Shown here one piece after another: positions 18,493-27,166 of a stretch of 64,000 bases of DNA. Made by a program: the position numbers and the translations under genes. Where the stretch lies: positions 310,001 through 374,000 of the forward strand of contig CAJXLT010000001.1 of the NCBI GenBank assembly GCA_913056365.1, in the 5' to 3' direction. Every line of letters begins with the position of its first letter. The first letter of the stretch is position 1. The notes beneath the pieces are model-generated. The model was not told the origin of the DNA, ran no database searches, and saw only the letters and a program-made list of their open reading frames with translations. The stretch comes from an uncultured Paenibacillaceae bacterium (GTDB lineage Bacteria; Bacillota; Bacilli; Paenibacillales; K13).

Positions 18493-20358
18493 ATGAACAC
18501 GAGACACGCATTCATTCATCACCAATTCGAGGAGCAGGTCCGACAGACGCCGGATCGCACCGCGGTTGTGTTCGAAGGGCATTCTCTTACTTATGAAGAA
18601 CTGAATCAGCGAGCTAACCGATTGGCACATCATCTATGCCAGCTTGGCGTAGGGCACGATGTGCGAGTAGGAATCTGTATGGAACGCTCATTCGAGATGG
18701 TTACAGCGATTTTCGCTGTATTGAAGGCCGGCGGTGCGTATGTGCCGCTAGATCCAGACTATCCGAAGGACAGACTGGAGCACTTGCTGACGGACAGTCA
18801 GGCAAGCGTCGTGCTGACACAGCAGCAACTGGCGCAACAATTTACTTCCTATTCCGGCACACTGCTGGCAGTAGACGAAGCGGGTGCACTGCCTGTCAGC
18901 AGTCAAGATACGAACGCGAATTTGGACATTCCTATGCATGAACAGCATCTGGCTTACGTGTACTATACATCCGGCTCTACCGGGAAGCCCAAGGGAGTCA
19001 TGGTTGCCCACAGCGCGATCCGAAGCAGGCTTGCATGGCTGCAGGAGACGTTCCAGATCGGCGAAGCAGACAGAGTGTTGCAGAAATCACCGTACAGCTT
19101 TGACGTTGCGGTATGGGAATTTCTCTCGCTCATATATGGAGCGTGCCTGGTCGTAGCCAAGCCGAAAGGCCATCTGGACAATGCATATTTGTGGAGCCTG
19201 CTCGATCGGGAACAGATTACAATTGTGCAGTTCGTGCCTACGATGCTGCAGACTTTCCTTGCTGAGCAGGCTGTGGAATTGCCGCATCTGAGACATGTCA
19301 TTGTGGCTGGCGAGGCGTTGACGGCTTCGCTGCATGCACGTTTTTGCCGGATGATGTCTGCCCAGCTGCACAATTTGTACGGGCCGACGGAGACAACGAT
19401 CTTCGCGACAGGATGGACGAGCGATCTGGATACATCGCGTAATGAAGTGCCGATTGGCAAAGCTCTCTCGGGCGGCGATGTGTACATTCTGAATGAACGA
19501 TATGAGAAGGTTGCGCCAGGCGAGGTCGGGGAGTTGTATATTAGCGGAGCCGGACTTGCCCGCGGTTACCTCAATCGGCCGGATCTGACTGCGGAGCGGT
19601 TCGTCCCAGACCCGTTCAGCAGCGAGCCGGGTGCGCGTATGTATGAGACGGGCGATCTTGCTCGCTGGCTGCCAGATAAGTCAGTGGAATGCCTGGGTCG
19701 CAACGATGATCAGGTCAAGCTGCGGGGCTATCGCATTGAGCTCGGAGAAATCAGTACGATGTTAGAAGAGCACCCGAACGTGCGGCAGGCGGTCGTCATC
19801 GTACGGGAAGACCATCCGGGCGACCAACGGTTGGCTGCCTATTATATGCCCGATGCAACAAGCGCGCCTTCAGTCAGTGAGCTGCGAGCGTACCTCCAAG
19901 ATCGACTGCCGGAATATATGGTCCCTTCCTACTTGGTAGAGATGGAGCAGTTCCCGCTTACGCCAAGCGGCAAGACGGACCGCAAAGCGCTGCCAAGCCC
20001 CGTGCTGTCGAGAGATATGATTAGCGGCGGCTACACGGCTCCAGAATCCTATATCCAGGAGGAGCTCTGCAACATATGGTCGGCATTCTTCAATCTGGAT
20101 CGAATCGGCATCGATGATGATTTCATAGACTTGGGCGGACATTCCCTCGTTGCCACACAGATTCTTGTACGCATCCAGCAAACATTGGACGTGAAGGTAT
20201 CGTTGAAGGATATGCTGACGAAGGGCAAGACTATACGTGCGTTGGCGGAGCTAGTAGAGGAAAGCTTGCTTGCCGACACAGACGAGCAGGAGCTGGAGCA
20301 GCTAATGCGCGAGATGGAACAGATGTCAGAGGATGAGCTTGCTGCACTGATGAAGTAG
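18493..20358 (+). CDS. stand-alone NRPS A-T protein (loading module)
   Basis: 621 aa: adenylation domain (about 8-510) with [11 protein letters not shown] near residue 157, SPYSFDVAVWEF, NLYGPTETTIFAT and GKTDRKAL, then a thiolation domain with LGGHS (carrier Ser near 551) and an acidic C-terminal tail. No condensation domain, so it should load the first amino acid and hand it to the condensation domain of the C-A-T-TE-MFS protein. Specificity residues read by eye are about D-V-W-Q-I-A-L-I-F-K, which match no common code I can name safely. GGAGGAG precedes the ATG. Assembly order is thus opposite to gene order. Confidence 0.92.
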   Translation: MNTRHAFIHHQFEEQVRQTPDRTAVVFEGHSLTYEELNQRANRLAHHLCQLGVGHDVRVGICMERSFEMVTAIFAVLKAGGAYVPLDPDYPKDRLEHLLTDSQASVVLTQQQLAQQFTSYSGTLLAVDEAGALPVSSQDTNANLDIPMHEQHLAYVYYTSGSTGKPKGVMVAHSAIRSRLAWLQETFQIGEADRVLQKSPYSFDVAVWEFLSLIYGACLVVAKPKGHLDNAYLWSLLDREQITIVQFVPTMLQTFLAEQAVELPHLRHVIVAGEALTASLHARFCRMMSAQLHNLYGPTETTIFATGWTSDLDTSRNEVPIGKALSGGDVYILNERYEKVAPGEVGELYISGAGLARGYLNRPDLTAERFVPDPFSSEPGARMYETGDLARWLPDKSVECLGRNDDQVKLRGYRIELGEISTMLEEHPNVRQAVVIVREDHPGDQRLAAYYMPDATSAPSVSELRAYLQDRLPEYMVPSYLVEMEQFPLTPSGKTDRKALPSPVLSRDMISGGYTAPESYIQEELCNIWSAFFNLDRIGIDDDFIDLGGHSLVATQILVRIQQTLDVKVSLKDMLTKGKTIRALAELVEESLLADTDEQELEQLMREMEQMSEDELAALMK

Positions 20359-20372
20359 ACAGGAGGGGAAGC

Positions 20373-21743
20373 ATGGCAAACTTTGTACTAAGTACACATA
20401 TGACCAACGGGGATGTGCTGCCTTTCCTGCGGATTGCTTCTGCTCTTGTCAAGCGCGGTCATCAAGCTACACTGGTCACACATGGCGTGTTCGAGCCGAT
20501 GGCCGCGAAGGCTGGCATTGGATTCGTCGCTCTGGATGAACCGGAGGAATATGCAGGCATCATGAAGGACTTGGAAATGTGGAAAGACCCTGATATGCAC
20601 CAAACGTATGAGAATAAGTACTATTCGATCGATAAGTTTATGAAAGAATATACGATACTCAAGGAGCTATGCAGCCGAGAAGATTCTGTGCTTATATGTA
20701 AGGAACGGGACAGCTACGTGGCGATGATGGTTTCCGAAGCGCTGCATGTTCCGATCGTCACAGTGGTGCTTGCGCCAAGCTATGCGACACAGCTGCAGGT
20801 TTGGAAGCAGATGGAGGCTGATATTACAGCGATTGACCGGATTAATGACTTCCGCAAGAGGATCGGGCTGCCGCCTATATCCGGCTTAGCTGGATGGATG
20901 GGGACGGTGAAGAAGCATATAGGCTTCTGGCATGAGTCATTCGATGCTGCCCTAGACCTTCCGGACTGGGCCATCCCGATCGAAACCGTCGGCTTCCCGT
21001 TGGCGGATTCCGCAGAGTATGAGACGCTGCCGGAGGACTTGACTACATTCATTCAGGAAAGGGAACCGCCGCTGCTCATAACCGGAGGAACGGGCAAGAT
21101 GATCAAGCCGGAGTTTTACTGGTCGGCCATCGAAGCTTGCAAATGGATGAAACGAAGGACGATTCTCGTAACGCGCCATGAAGAGTTCGTCCATTGCGAA
21201 CTGCCGGACTATATCCGTTGGTACAAGATTCTGCCGCTAGCTGGTGTCTATCCGCTGGTCAGTGGCGTCATCAACCATGGCGGTATCGGCACAGTATCGG
21301 CGGCAATGTTCGCGGGGACACCACAGCTGATCTTGGGGGCGGATACGGACCGACCGGATAATGGGCTGCGCGTGAAGAACATGGGTGTAGGTGATTACTT
21401 ACCGCCATTGTACTGGCAGCCGCAGCTGGTCGCTGAGAGAGTGGAAGGTATACTCACTTCACAGACGAAAGCAAGATGTGTTCGTCTGGCAGAGCAGTTA
21501 AGCCGTCACGACACGATGAAGACAGCTTGCGAGGAGATCGAGACGCTAATCGATCAACCGGCGTATGCGATTTCGTCTGAGACGATTCGGGCTGATTATG
21601 AGCAAGCCGAACGAATGCGGGACCATACTGCTGCACAAGTCAAGGCTAGCACTGAGGAACGGGATGAGCAGTTATATGATGAGAAGCGAGCTGCTCTGAA
21701 GAAGCTGCTGCTGAAGCGTAAGCTAGATAAGGGGTCCGTATAA
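20373..21743 (+). CDS. GT1-family glycosyltransferase (RhlB type), copy 2
   Basis: 456 aa, closely similar along its full length to the first gene of this operon: THMTNGDVLPFLRIASALVK at the start, MIKPEFYWSAIEACKWM, and the donor motif NHGGIGTVSAAMFAGTPQ with DTDRPDNGLRVKNMGVGDYL. The charged helical tail is also kept. One visible difference is NHGG here against HHGG in copy 1, next to the usual catalytic or donor-binding His. AGGAGGGG precedes the ATG 14 bases after the A-T gene. The two enzymes may add two sugars in turn or act on two positions; alternatively one is a specialised duplicate. Last gene of the operon. Confidence 0.88.
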   Translation: MANFVLSTHMTNGDVLPFLRIASALVKRGHQATLVTHGVFEPMAAKAGIGFVALDEPEEYAGIMKDLEMWKDPDMHQTYENKYYSIDKFMKEYTILKELCSREDSVLICKERDSYVAMMVSEALHVPIVTVVLAPSYATQLQVWKQMEADITAIDRINDFRKRIGLPPISGLAGWMGTVKKHIGFWHESFDAALDLPDWAIPIETVGFPLADSAEYETLPEDLTTFIQEREPPLLITGGTGKMIKPEFYWSAIEACKWMKRRTILVTRHEEFVHCELPDYIRWYKILPLAGVYPLVSGVINHGGIGTVSAAMFAGTPQLILGADTDRPDNGLRVKNMGVGDYLPPLYWQPQLVAERVEGILTSQTKARCVRLAEQLSRHDTMKTACEEIETLIDQPAYAISSETIRADYEQAERMRDHTAAQVKASTEERDEQLYDEKRAALKKLLLKRKLDKGSV

Positions 21744-21858
21744 ATACAGGGAGTCACTTCAATTTACCTTATACATGCGGAATAGAGGTTTGACAGCCGC
21801 ATTCCAACTGAGGTATTGAAGCTGGCTTCTTTTTCATTAGCGCAGTATGTGAGCATAT

Positions 21859-21873
21859 TGAAAATTATTCTCA
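21859..21873. promoter_or_regulatory. upstream Fur-like site
   Basis: TGAAAATTATTCTCA fits the 7-1-7 Fur half-site model TGATAAT-N-ATTATCA at 12 of 14 positions and lies just upstream of the -35 box of the iron transporter promoter. Weaker than the site at 21919. Confidence 0.5.
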
Positions 21874-21882
21874 ACGAAGTCA

Positions 21883-21911
21883 TTGCCAAACAAGCAAACA
21901 CATTGTATAAT
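21883..21911 (+). promoter_or_regulatory. sigma-A promoter of iron transporter operon
   Basis: TTGCCA (21883-21888), a 17-base spacer, and a perfect TATAAT (21906-21911). Transcription would start near 21918, at the edge of the Fur box. Confidence 0.75.
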
Positions 21912-21918
21912 AGCAATC

Positions 21919-21937
21919 GATAATGATTCTCATAATC
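21919..21937. promoter_or_regulatory. Fur box
   Basis: GATAATGATTCTCATAATC matches the 19-base Fur consensus at 16 positions. It covers the predicted transcription start, so iron-loaded Fur would block the promoter. This directly supports an iron role for the following transporter. Confidence 0.85.
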
Positions 21938-21969
21938 AGAAAAATAAAAGAGATAGGTTGGGGGAGCAT

Positions 21970-23103
21970 ATGGTGAGCAAGTCGAGGAAGGTTTGGATGC
22001 TTGGTCTAGTTTTTATTCTAGTTTTGTTAACAGCATGCGGTTCCGCTGGTTCTAATGATAACCAGGCTAACGGTAGCAATACGTCTGCTGAAGGGCAGCA
22101 AGAACAGAATGATTCCAACACGAATGAACCTGTAAGTGAAGAAGAATTGACGAGTGAAGTGAATATTTATACCGCACGGCATTATGATGTAGATGCAGAA
22201 TTGTATGCACAGTTTACAGAAGAAACTGGTATACAGGTGAATGTCATTGAAGGCAAAGCGCCAGAATTGATTGAACGACTGAAGCGAGAAGGAGAAAGCT
22301 CTCCTGCAGATCTGTTCATTACAGTGGATGGCGGTATTCTACATACTGCCAAAGCGGAGGGAGTCTTACAGCCTGTAGTATCTGATGTTGTAGACGCGCA
22401 GGTGCCTGCAGAGCTTAGGGACACAGATTCTCATTGGATCGGGCTGTCCACAAGAGCGCGTGTCATCGCATATGCCAAGGATCGCGTCAATCCAGAGGAG
22501 CTGTCGACCTATGAGGATTTGGCTTCGGATAAGTGGAAGGGCCGCTTGCTAGTGCGTTCCTCCTCGAATCTGTACAATCAGTCACTCATGGCTTCTTTGA
22601 TCGCACTCAACGGTGAAGAGGCAACAGAGCAGTGGGCAGCCGGTATCGCGGCCAATCTGGCGCGTGATCCGGAAGGCGGAGACCGTGACCAAGCGAAGGC
22701 GATCGTTGCCGGTGTTGGTGATGTAGCCATTATGAACACGTATTATGTTGGTCATATGTCAGTGTCCGATGATGCAGAAGAAGTGAAGGTTGCCGAGCAG
22801 ATTGGTGTCTTCTTCCCGAACCAGGATTCGACAGGCACGCATGTGAATATTTCCGGAGCAGGGTTAACGAAGCATGCACCGAACAAGGCAGCGGCAGTGA
22901 AGCTTATTGAGTACCTGACAGCTAAGGAAGCGCAAGAGAAGTTCTCCAGTGTGAACTTCGAGTATCCTGTGAACCCGGATGCAGAATGGCCAGAGCTTCT
23001 GCAGAGCTGGGGCACCTTCAACAAGCAATCAGTTGACTTCGCAGCATATAGCGAGTACAATCCTAAAACAGTTGAAATCTCGAACAAAGTGGGTTGGAAG
23101 TAA
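21970..23103 (+). CDS. ferric iron ABC transporter substrate-binding lipoprotein (FutA/AfuA type)
   Basis: 377 aa from the ATG at 21970; a GTG one codon later is equally placed behind GGGGGAG. Upstream in-frame codons overlap the promoter and Fur box and are not translated. Lipobox LLTAC, Cys 23, then an acidic Asn-rich linker. The mature protein starts EVNIYTARHYDVDAELYAQF, the typical opening of periplasmic Fe(III)-binding proteins, and has the iron-binding Tyr pair in MNTYYVGHM near residue 260. It captures ferric iron outside the cell and delivers it to the permease encoded next. Fur-regulated. Confidence 0.92.
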   Translation: MVSKSRKVWMLGLVFILVLLTACGSAGSNDNQANGSNTSAEGQQEQNDSNTNEPVSEEELTSEVNIYTARHYDVDAELYAQFTEETGIQVNVIEGKAPELIERLKREGESSPADLFITVDGGILHTAKAEGVLQPVVSDVVDAQVPAELRDTDSHWIGLSTRARVIAYAKDRVNPEELSTYEDLASDKWKGRLLVRSSSNLYNQSLMASLIALNGEEATEQWAAGIAANLARDPEGGDRDQAKAIVAGVGDVAIMNTYYVGHMSVSDDAEEVKVAEQIGVFFPNQDSTGTHVNISGAGLTKHAPNKAAAVKLIEYLTAKEAQEKFSSVNFEYPVNPDAEWPELLQSWGTFNKQSVDFAAYSEYNPKTVEISNKVGWK

Positions 23104-23105
23104 AC

Positions 23106-24758
23106 ATGCACTTGGCGGCGATAACTAGAAACTTCAAGAGACATATGAACGGATGGTTAGCCGTCAGTATGCTAGGGGCAGCAGGAATTCTGCTGCCCAT
23201 TCTCTATGTCTTGCTTAGCTTATTTACGAAGCCGAATGATAATTGGGAGCAAGTCAAGCAATATTTATTACTGGACTATATTCAAGGCACGCTGATGGTG
23301 GCAGGAATGACCGCAGTGCTGGCAGCTATACTTGGTGTAGGACTAGCTTGGTTAGTTACAGCCTATCGATTTCCATTCAGAGGGTTCTTTCGCTGGGCAT
23401 TAATTCTGCCATTGGCAATGCCGCCCTATATCGCTGCCTATACTTATAAAACCATGACAAGCTATACCGGTATTATCCAAGCAACACTACGCAATCATCT
23501 CGGGATTACGGTTCCTCCCGGAATGATTGAAGTGATGTCGATGCGAGGGGCTGTCTTTATACTAACCCTCTGTTTATTTCCTTACGTATTTCTTATTACG
23601 AGGACGTTCCTAGAACGGCAGAGCTCCGCTTATATTGACAATGCAAGACTCCTTGGTCGCAAGGGAATTGGGCTGTTCTTCCAAGTTGTTGTCCCGATCG
23701 CTAGACCTGCAATCATTGCAGGTGTGATGCTAGTGATCTTCGAAGCAATTAGCGATTATGGAGTCGTGAGCTACTTCGGCGTGCAGACCGTATCTACCGC
23801 GATTTTTCAAATTTGGTTCGGGATGTATGACGTAGATTCTGCACTGCGGCTAGCAGCCTGGCTGATGATTATAGTAATTGGCATCTTCCTGATTGAACGA
23901 TGGCTAAGGCGCAATCGGCAATTTCACAGTCTGACCCAACAAGCCAAGCCACTCGTTCCACGGTCTCTCAGCCGTTGGAAAGCTGTGTTCGCTTGTACAG
24001 TATGCTCGCTTGTCTTGTTGTTATCCTTCATTGTGCCTGTCGCGCAGATTGCTGTATGGAGTGTGTGGACCTCCCACAAGGTATGGGATTCGAACTTCGT
24101 GGAGCTGACACTGAACACGATGAAGGGTGCCTTGCTCGCTACCTTGATTATTATCATATTCGCAACCGTTGCCGCCAGGGTGTGCCGCTATGCTTCTAAT
24201 TCCTTCTCTTACGGGATGTCCCGTGTGATGACAGCGGGCTATGCGACTCCGGGTGCTGTGATAGCTGTTGGCGTTCTTGCTGTCTTCATCTCATTGGATA
24301 ACAGTCTCTCTTCCTTCTACGGATGGATGGGGCAAGGGGAAGGGGCGCTCATTCTGAGCTTGTCTCTCGGCATGCTGATTACCGGGTACGTCATTCGGTT
24401 CATGGCTACAGGCTATAACGCTATGGAAGCAGGTTATGAGAAGCTGTCGAAGTCGTACACAGAGGCAGCGCGAACGCTTGGGAGGGGTCATTTCGCCGCT
24501 TTCTTCAAGATAGAGCTACCCCTTATTCGCGGGGCTTTGTTCTCAGGCTTTGTCTTGGCCTTTGTCGAAATCATCAAGGAGCTACCACTAACGCTGCTGC
24601 TAAGACCCTTCAACTTCAATACACTTGCAACTAGAGCCTACACATACGCAATTGACGAACGAATCTACGAGGCTGCGCTGCCTTCCCTGCTATTAATTAT
24701 GCTCAGCCTGGTCTCGGTACTGACTATTCATCTTATCGGAAAGAGGGATACGCAATGA
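23106..24758 (+). CDS. ferric iron ABC transporter permease (FbpB/FutB type)
   Basis: 550 aa with two tandem permease halves, about 12 membrane segments. Each half carries an EAA-like loop: IDNARLLGRKGIGLFFQVVV in the first and YTEAARTLGRGHFAAFFKIE in the second. The ATG at 23106 follows the binding-protein stop by 2 bases; a TTG at 23094 would overlap that gene. The stop overlaps the start of the ATPase. A single double-length permease is the rule in Fe(III) importers of this class. Confidence 0.92.
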   Translation: MHLAAITRNFKRHMNGWLAVSMLGAAGILLPILYVLLSLFTKPNDNWEQVKQYLLLDYIQGTLMVAGMTAVLAAILGVGLAWLVTAYRFPFRGFFRWALILPLAMPPYIAAYTYKTMTSYTGIIQATLRNHLGITVPPGMIEVMSMRGAVFILTLCLFPYVFLITRTFLERQSSAYIDNARLLGRKGIGLFFQVVVPIARPAIIAGVMLVIFEAISDYGVVSYFGVQTVSTAIFQIWFGMYDVDSALRLAAWLMIIVIGIFLIERWLRRNRQFHSLTQQAKPLVPRSLSRWKAVFACTVCSLVLLLSFIVPVAQIAVWSVWTSHKVWDSNFVELTLNTMKGALLATLIIIIFATVAARVCRYASNSFSYGMSRVMTAGYATPGAVIAVGVLAVFISLDNSLSSFYGWMGQGEGALILSLSLGMLITGYVIRFMATGYNAMEAGYEKLSKSYTEAARTLGRGHFAAFFKIELPLIRGALFSGFVLAFVEIIKELPLTLLLRPFNFNTLATRAYTYAIDERIYEAALPSLLLIMLSLVSVLTIHLIGKRDTQ

Positions 24759-25408
24759 ATGATGTCATCATGAAAGATCTAACCTATCGATACAGCGCCA
24801 AGGAAGCACCGGTTATCGATGATTATTCTCTAACGATTAAGCAAGGGGAAGTGGTTGGAATCGTTGGAGCGAGCGGTAGTGGCAAGAGCACCCTGCTCAG
24901 ACTCATTGCGGGACTTGAGATGCCGGAGCAGGGAAGTATCACGATTGACAATCGTGTAGTAGTGGATAGCCATACGTTCATTCACGCGGAAGATAGAGGT
25001 GTGGGACTCGTATTCCAGGATTATGCGTTGTTTCCGCACCTGACCGTAGCGCAGAACATCGTGTTCGGTCTGAATCAGCTGAAGAGAGCGGAACGGAGAG
25101 AACGCTTGGTCGAGATGCTGGACTTGGTCCAGCTAGGGGGTTACGCGAAGCGATATCCACACGAGCTGAGCGGCGGCCAACAGCAGCGTGTTGCACTCGC
25201 TAGAGCGCTTGCGCCCAAGCCGTCCATCCTGCTTATGGATGAACCCTTCAGCAATCTAGATGCAGATCTGAAGGCTGGCATTCGCCAAGAGCTGCAGGAT
25301 ATTCTGCATAAGGCTCAGATTACGTGCTTGCTCGTCTCCCACGACCAGCAGGATATAGAGGCAATCTGCAGCAGAGCCGTGAATATGAATACTCCGGTTA
25401 TGGTGTGA
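24755..25408 (+). CDS. ferric iron ABC transporter ATPase, C-terminally short
   Basis: 217 aa. All nucleotide-binding motifs are present: Walker A GASGSGKST, Q-loop VFQDYALF, signature LSGGQQQRVALARALAPKP, Walker B ILLMDEPFSNLDA and H-loop SHDQQ. It stops right after ICSRAVNMNTPVMV, whereas FbpC-type ATPases run on for about 130 more residues of regulatory C-terminal domain. Only a 51-codon open stretch of unclear origin follows (25424-25588), so the regulatory domain seems lost. A bare ATPase core can still drive transport, so the protein may be active without the usual C-terminal feedback domain. Confidence 0.85.
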   Translation: MNDVIMKDLTYRYSAKEAPVIDDYSLTIKQGEVVGIVGASGSGKSTLLRLIAGLEMPEQGSITIDNRVVVDSHTFIHAEDRGVGLVFQDYALFPHLTVAQNIVFGLNQLKRAERRERLVEMLDLVQLGGYAKRYPHELSGGQQQRVALARALAPKPSILLMDEPFSNLDADLKAGIRQELQDILHKAQITCLLVSHDQQDIEAICSRAVNMNTPVMV

Positions 25409-25423
25409 CGGATTGGATGAAGG

Positions 25424-25588
25424 TATTGTGTTCCTGCCGTGCCGAAATTATTGGATGGCGTTGTTTCCTACAACCTTGTTCTAGTTAACGGGGCTGTTAC
25501 GCTTGAGAGCATGGATGGTCGTTCGTCCGCATATGACAGGGGAAGCTCGATAGATTATACGTCTATCGGGCTTTCTTACGTAAATTAA
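25424..25588 (+). other. short orphan reading-frame fragment after the truncated ATPase
   Basis: After a TGA at 25418 a frame stays open for about 54 codons (contains PAVPKLLDGVVSYNLVLVNG) up to a TAA at 25586. It has no start codon with ribosome site and runs through the terminator hairpin. It could be a decayed gene end. I do not recognise it. Confidence 0.3.
25545..25577 (+). terminator. probable terminator of iron transporter operon
   Basis: GCTCGATAGA at 25545-25554 pairs with TCTATCGGGC at 25562-25571 (one G-U), followed by TTTCTT. Confidence 0.65.
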
Positions 25589-25717
25589 GCGATCACTCCC
25601 ACAAGAAGGAAATTAGCGAAAGAAAGCGAATTAAGAATATGGAGCTTTATTCCATATGGAGTTGGAGAGTATCTACACCAGATTGAGAACATCTAAGAAC
25701 TTGAGGGGGAAGAGAAC

Positions 25718-27061
25718 ATGAGAAGTAAAATTGCAGCTATCTTGATCGTAGTGGCAATCATCTCAACACAATGGCTAAGTAATTCTACATTTGCCCAGCA
25801 GTCTCAGCAATCAGGCGGTATTACAGTAACATTGGACGGTGAGCAGATCGAATTTGAGCACGATCCGATCGTACAATCGGGTACGACAATGATTCAGTTT
25901 GTCCCGATTTTTCGTGAATTAGGTCTGCAATTTGACTGGGATCAAGGAAGTAAGACGGTAACAGGATACAAGGATGATTGGAAGATTGAACTTACAGTGG
26001 GGGAAAGCACAGCGTATATCAATGGGAAGGCTGTTGAACTAGCACAAGCACCAATTCTTCATAATAATACTACATTCGTACCGCTTCGCTTTATCGGGGA
26101 AGCATCAGGCAAAACTGTTATATGGCACGGTGAAGAGCAGAGAGCAGAGCTAGTAACTTCATTAGCTCAAATGCTATACGATACGATTACACAGGACACC
26201 CTTCACTTCGAATGGAATATGCATCAAACTAGTTTGAATGAATCAGCTGAATACTTAGAAACAAAAGATAGTAGGATGTATTTTGGTATTGAGACTGAAT
26301 TAGGGTTCTTACTAAAGATTTATCGTTTTAATGGTCAGGATATTGAACTCATTCATTATTTAGTATCGGATGACCAATTTGTTCAGTCAGACTTTACCCA
26401 AACTAGAGAGGAACTTATTTCAATATTTACGGATGCATACGGTTCTCCTGAAACTGACGAAAACGGTATTTTCTGGATGGGTCCAGGAAATTACAAATCC
26501 ATCGCAGGAAATGAAGAATCTATAAGTATTACTTTTGGTCCAGAATTATTTAAAACCCCATCGGTGATAGAACATGTAGAGAAGCTATTCGTAACAGATG
26601 AAGAGGCTGACTTTCGAAATGTGAAATGGGGTATGTCACAGGAAGATGTGAAGGCTAATGAGGAGCACGCAGTACTGTTATTAGATAATGGCGATGAGCT
26701 TTTATATCAAATCAATGTAGATCAGCAACAATTTATTCTGAAATATACATTTAAAGAAGGTTTACTGGTTGAAGGTAATTATATTTTCTCTGATTTAACG
26801 AATGATCATGTGCCGTTAATGGATGCATATAATCAATTCCATGACTTGCTCGTAGAACAATACGGTGAATCTACGTCCAATTCAGCAATTTGGACGAATG
26901 AAGAATATAAGCAACAGCCGGATAAGTGGGAATTAGCCGTGCAAAATGGAGATATGTCAATGCTCAGCAACTGGGAAACACCAACATCCTCGATTTTGTT
27001 AGCGTTGCATGGCACGGATGATGCTGTAGGCGTTTGGGTTACTTATCAGGAGCAAGAATAG
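25718..27061 (+). CDS. secreted protein with copper amine oxidase N-terminal (stalk) domain
   Basis: 447 aa with a signal peptide (hydrophobic IAAILIVVAIISTQWL, cleavage probably after STFA). Residues about 35-145 form a copper-amine-oxidase N1 domain: PIVQSGTTMIQFVPIFRELG and APILHNNTTFVPLRFIGEAS are the paired repeats characteristic of it. The remaining 300 residues are not recognised; the stretch FRNVKWGMSQEDVKANE resembles short repeats found in other secreted Bacillales proteins. GAGGGGGAAG precedes the ATG. Such proteins are common and usually uncharacterised in Paenibacillus. It stands alone between the iron importer and araR. Confidence 0.75.
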   Translation: MRSKIAAILIVVAIISTQWLSNSTFAQQSQQSGGITVTLDGEQIEFEHDPIVQSGTTMIQFVPIFRELGLQFDWDQGSKTVTGYKDDWKIELTVGESTAYINGKAVELAQAPILHNNTTFVPLRFIGEASGKTVIWHGEEQRAELVTSLAQMLYDTITQDTLHFEWNMHQTSLNESAEYLETKDSRMYFGIETELGFLLKIYRFNGQDIELIHYLVSDDQFVQSDFTQTREELISIFTDAYGSPETDENGIFWMGPGNYKSIAGNEESISITFGPELFKTPSVIEHVEKLFVTDEEADFRNVKWGMSQEDVKANEEHAVLLLDNGDELLYQINVDQQQFILKYTFKEGLLVEGNYIFSDLTNDHVPLMDAYNQFHDLLVEQYGESTSNSAIWTNEEYKQQPDKWELAVQNGDMSMLSNWETPTSSILLALHGTDDAVGVWVTYQEQE

Positions 27062-27166
27062 TTTTTATAAATATGCTTCGTCCATTCTGTTAAACTCTGA
27101 TACACCTGCGCTATTTTTGCAGCGTGTCATGGTTGCTTGGTTCTTCACGAAGAACGAAGGGGAACG

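Noticed and set aside
11326-21743. Catechol-type siderophore cluster
   Set aside because: No isochorismate or dihydroxybenzoate genes, no starter condensation domain for an aryl acid, and no Fur box ahead of the operon; only the neighbouring importer is iron-linked.
21883-21969. Upstream in-frame extension of the iron-binding protein from TTG 21883
   Set aside because: It would translate the promoter and Fur box; the signal peptide begins properly at 21970.
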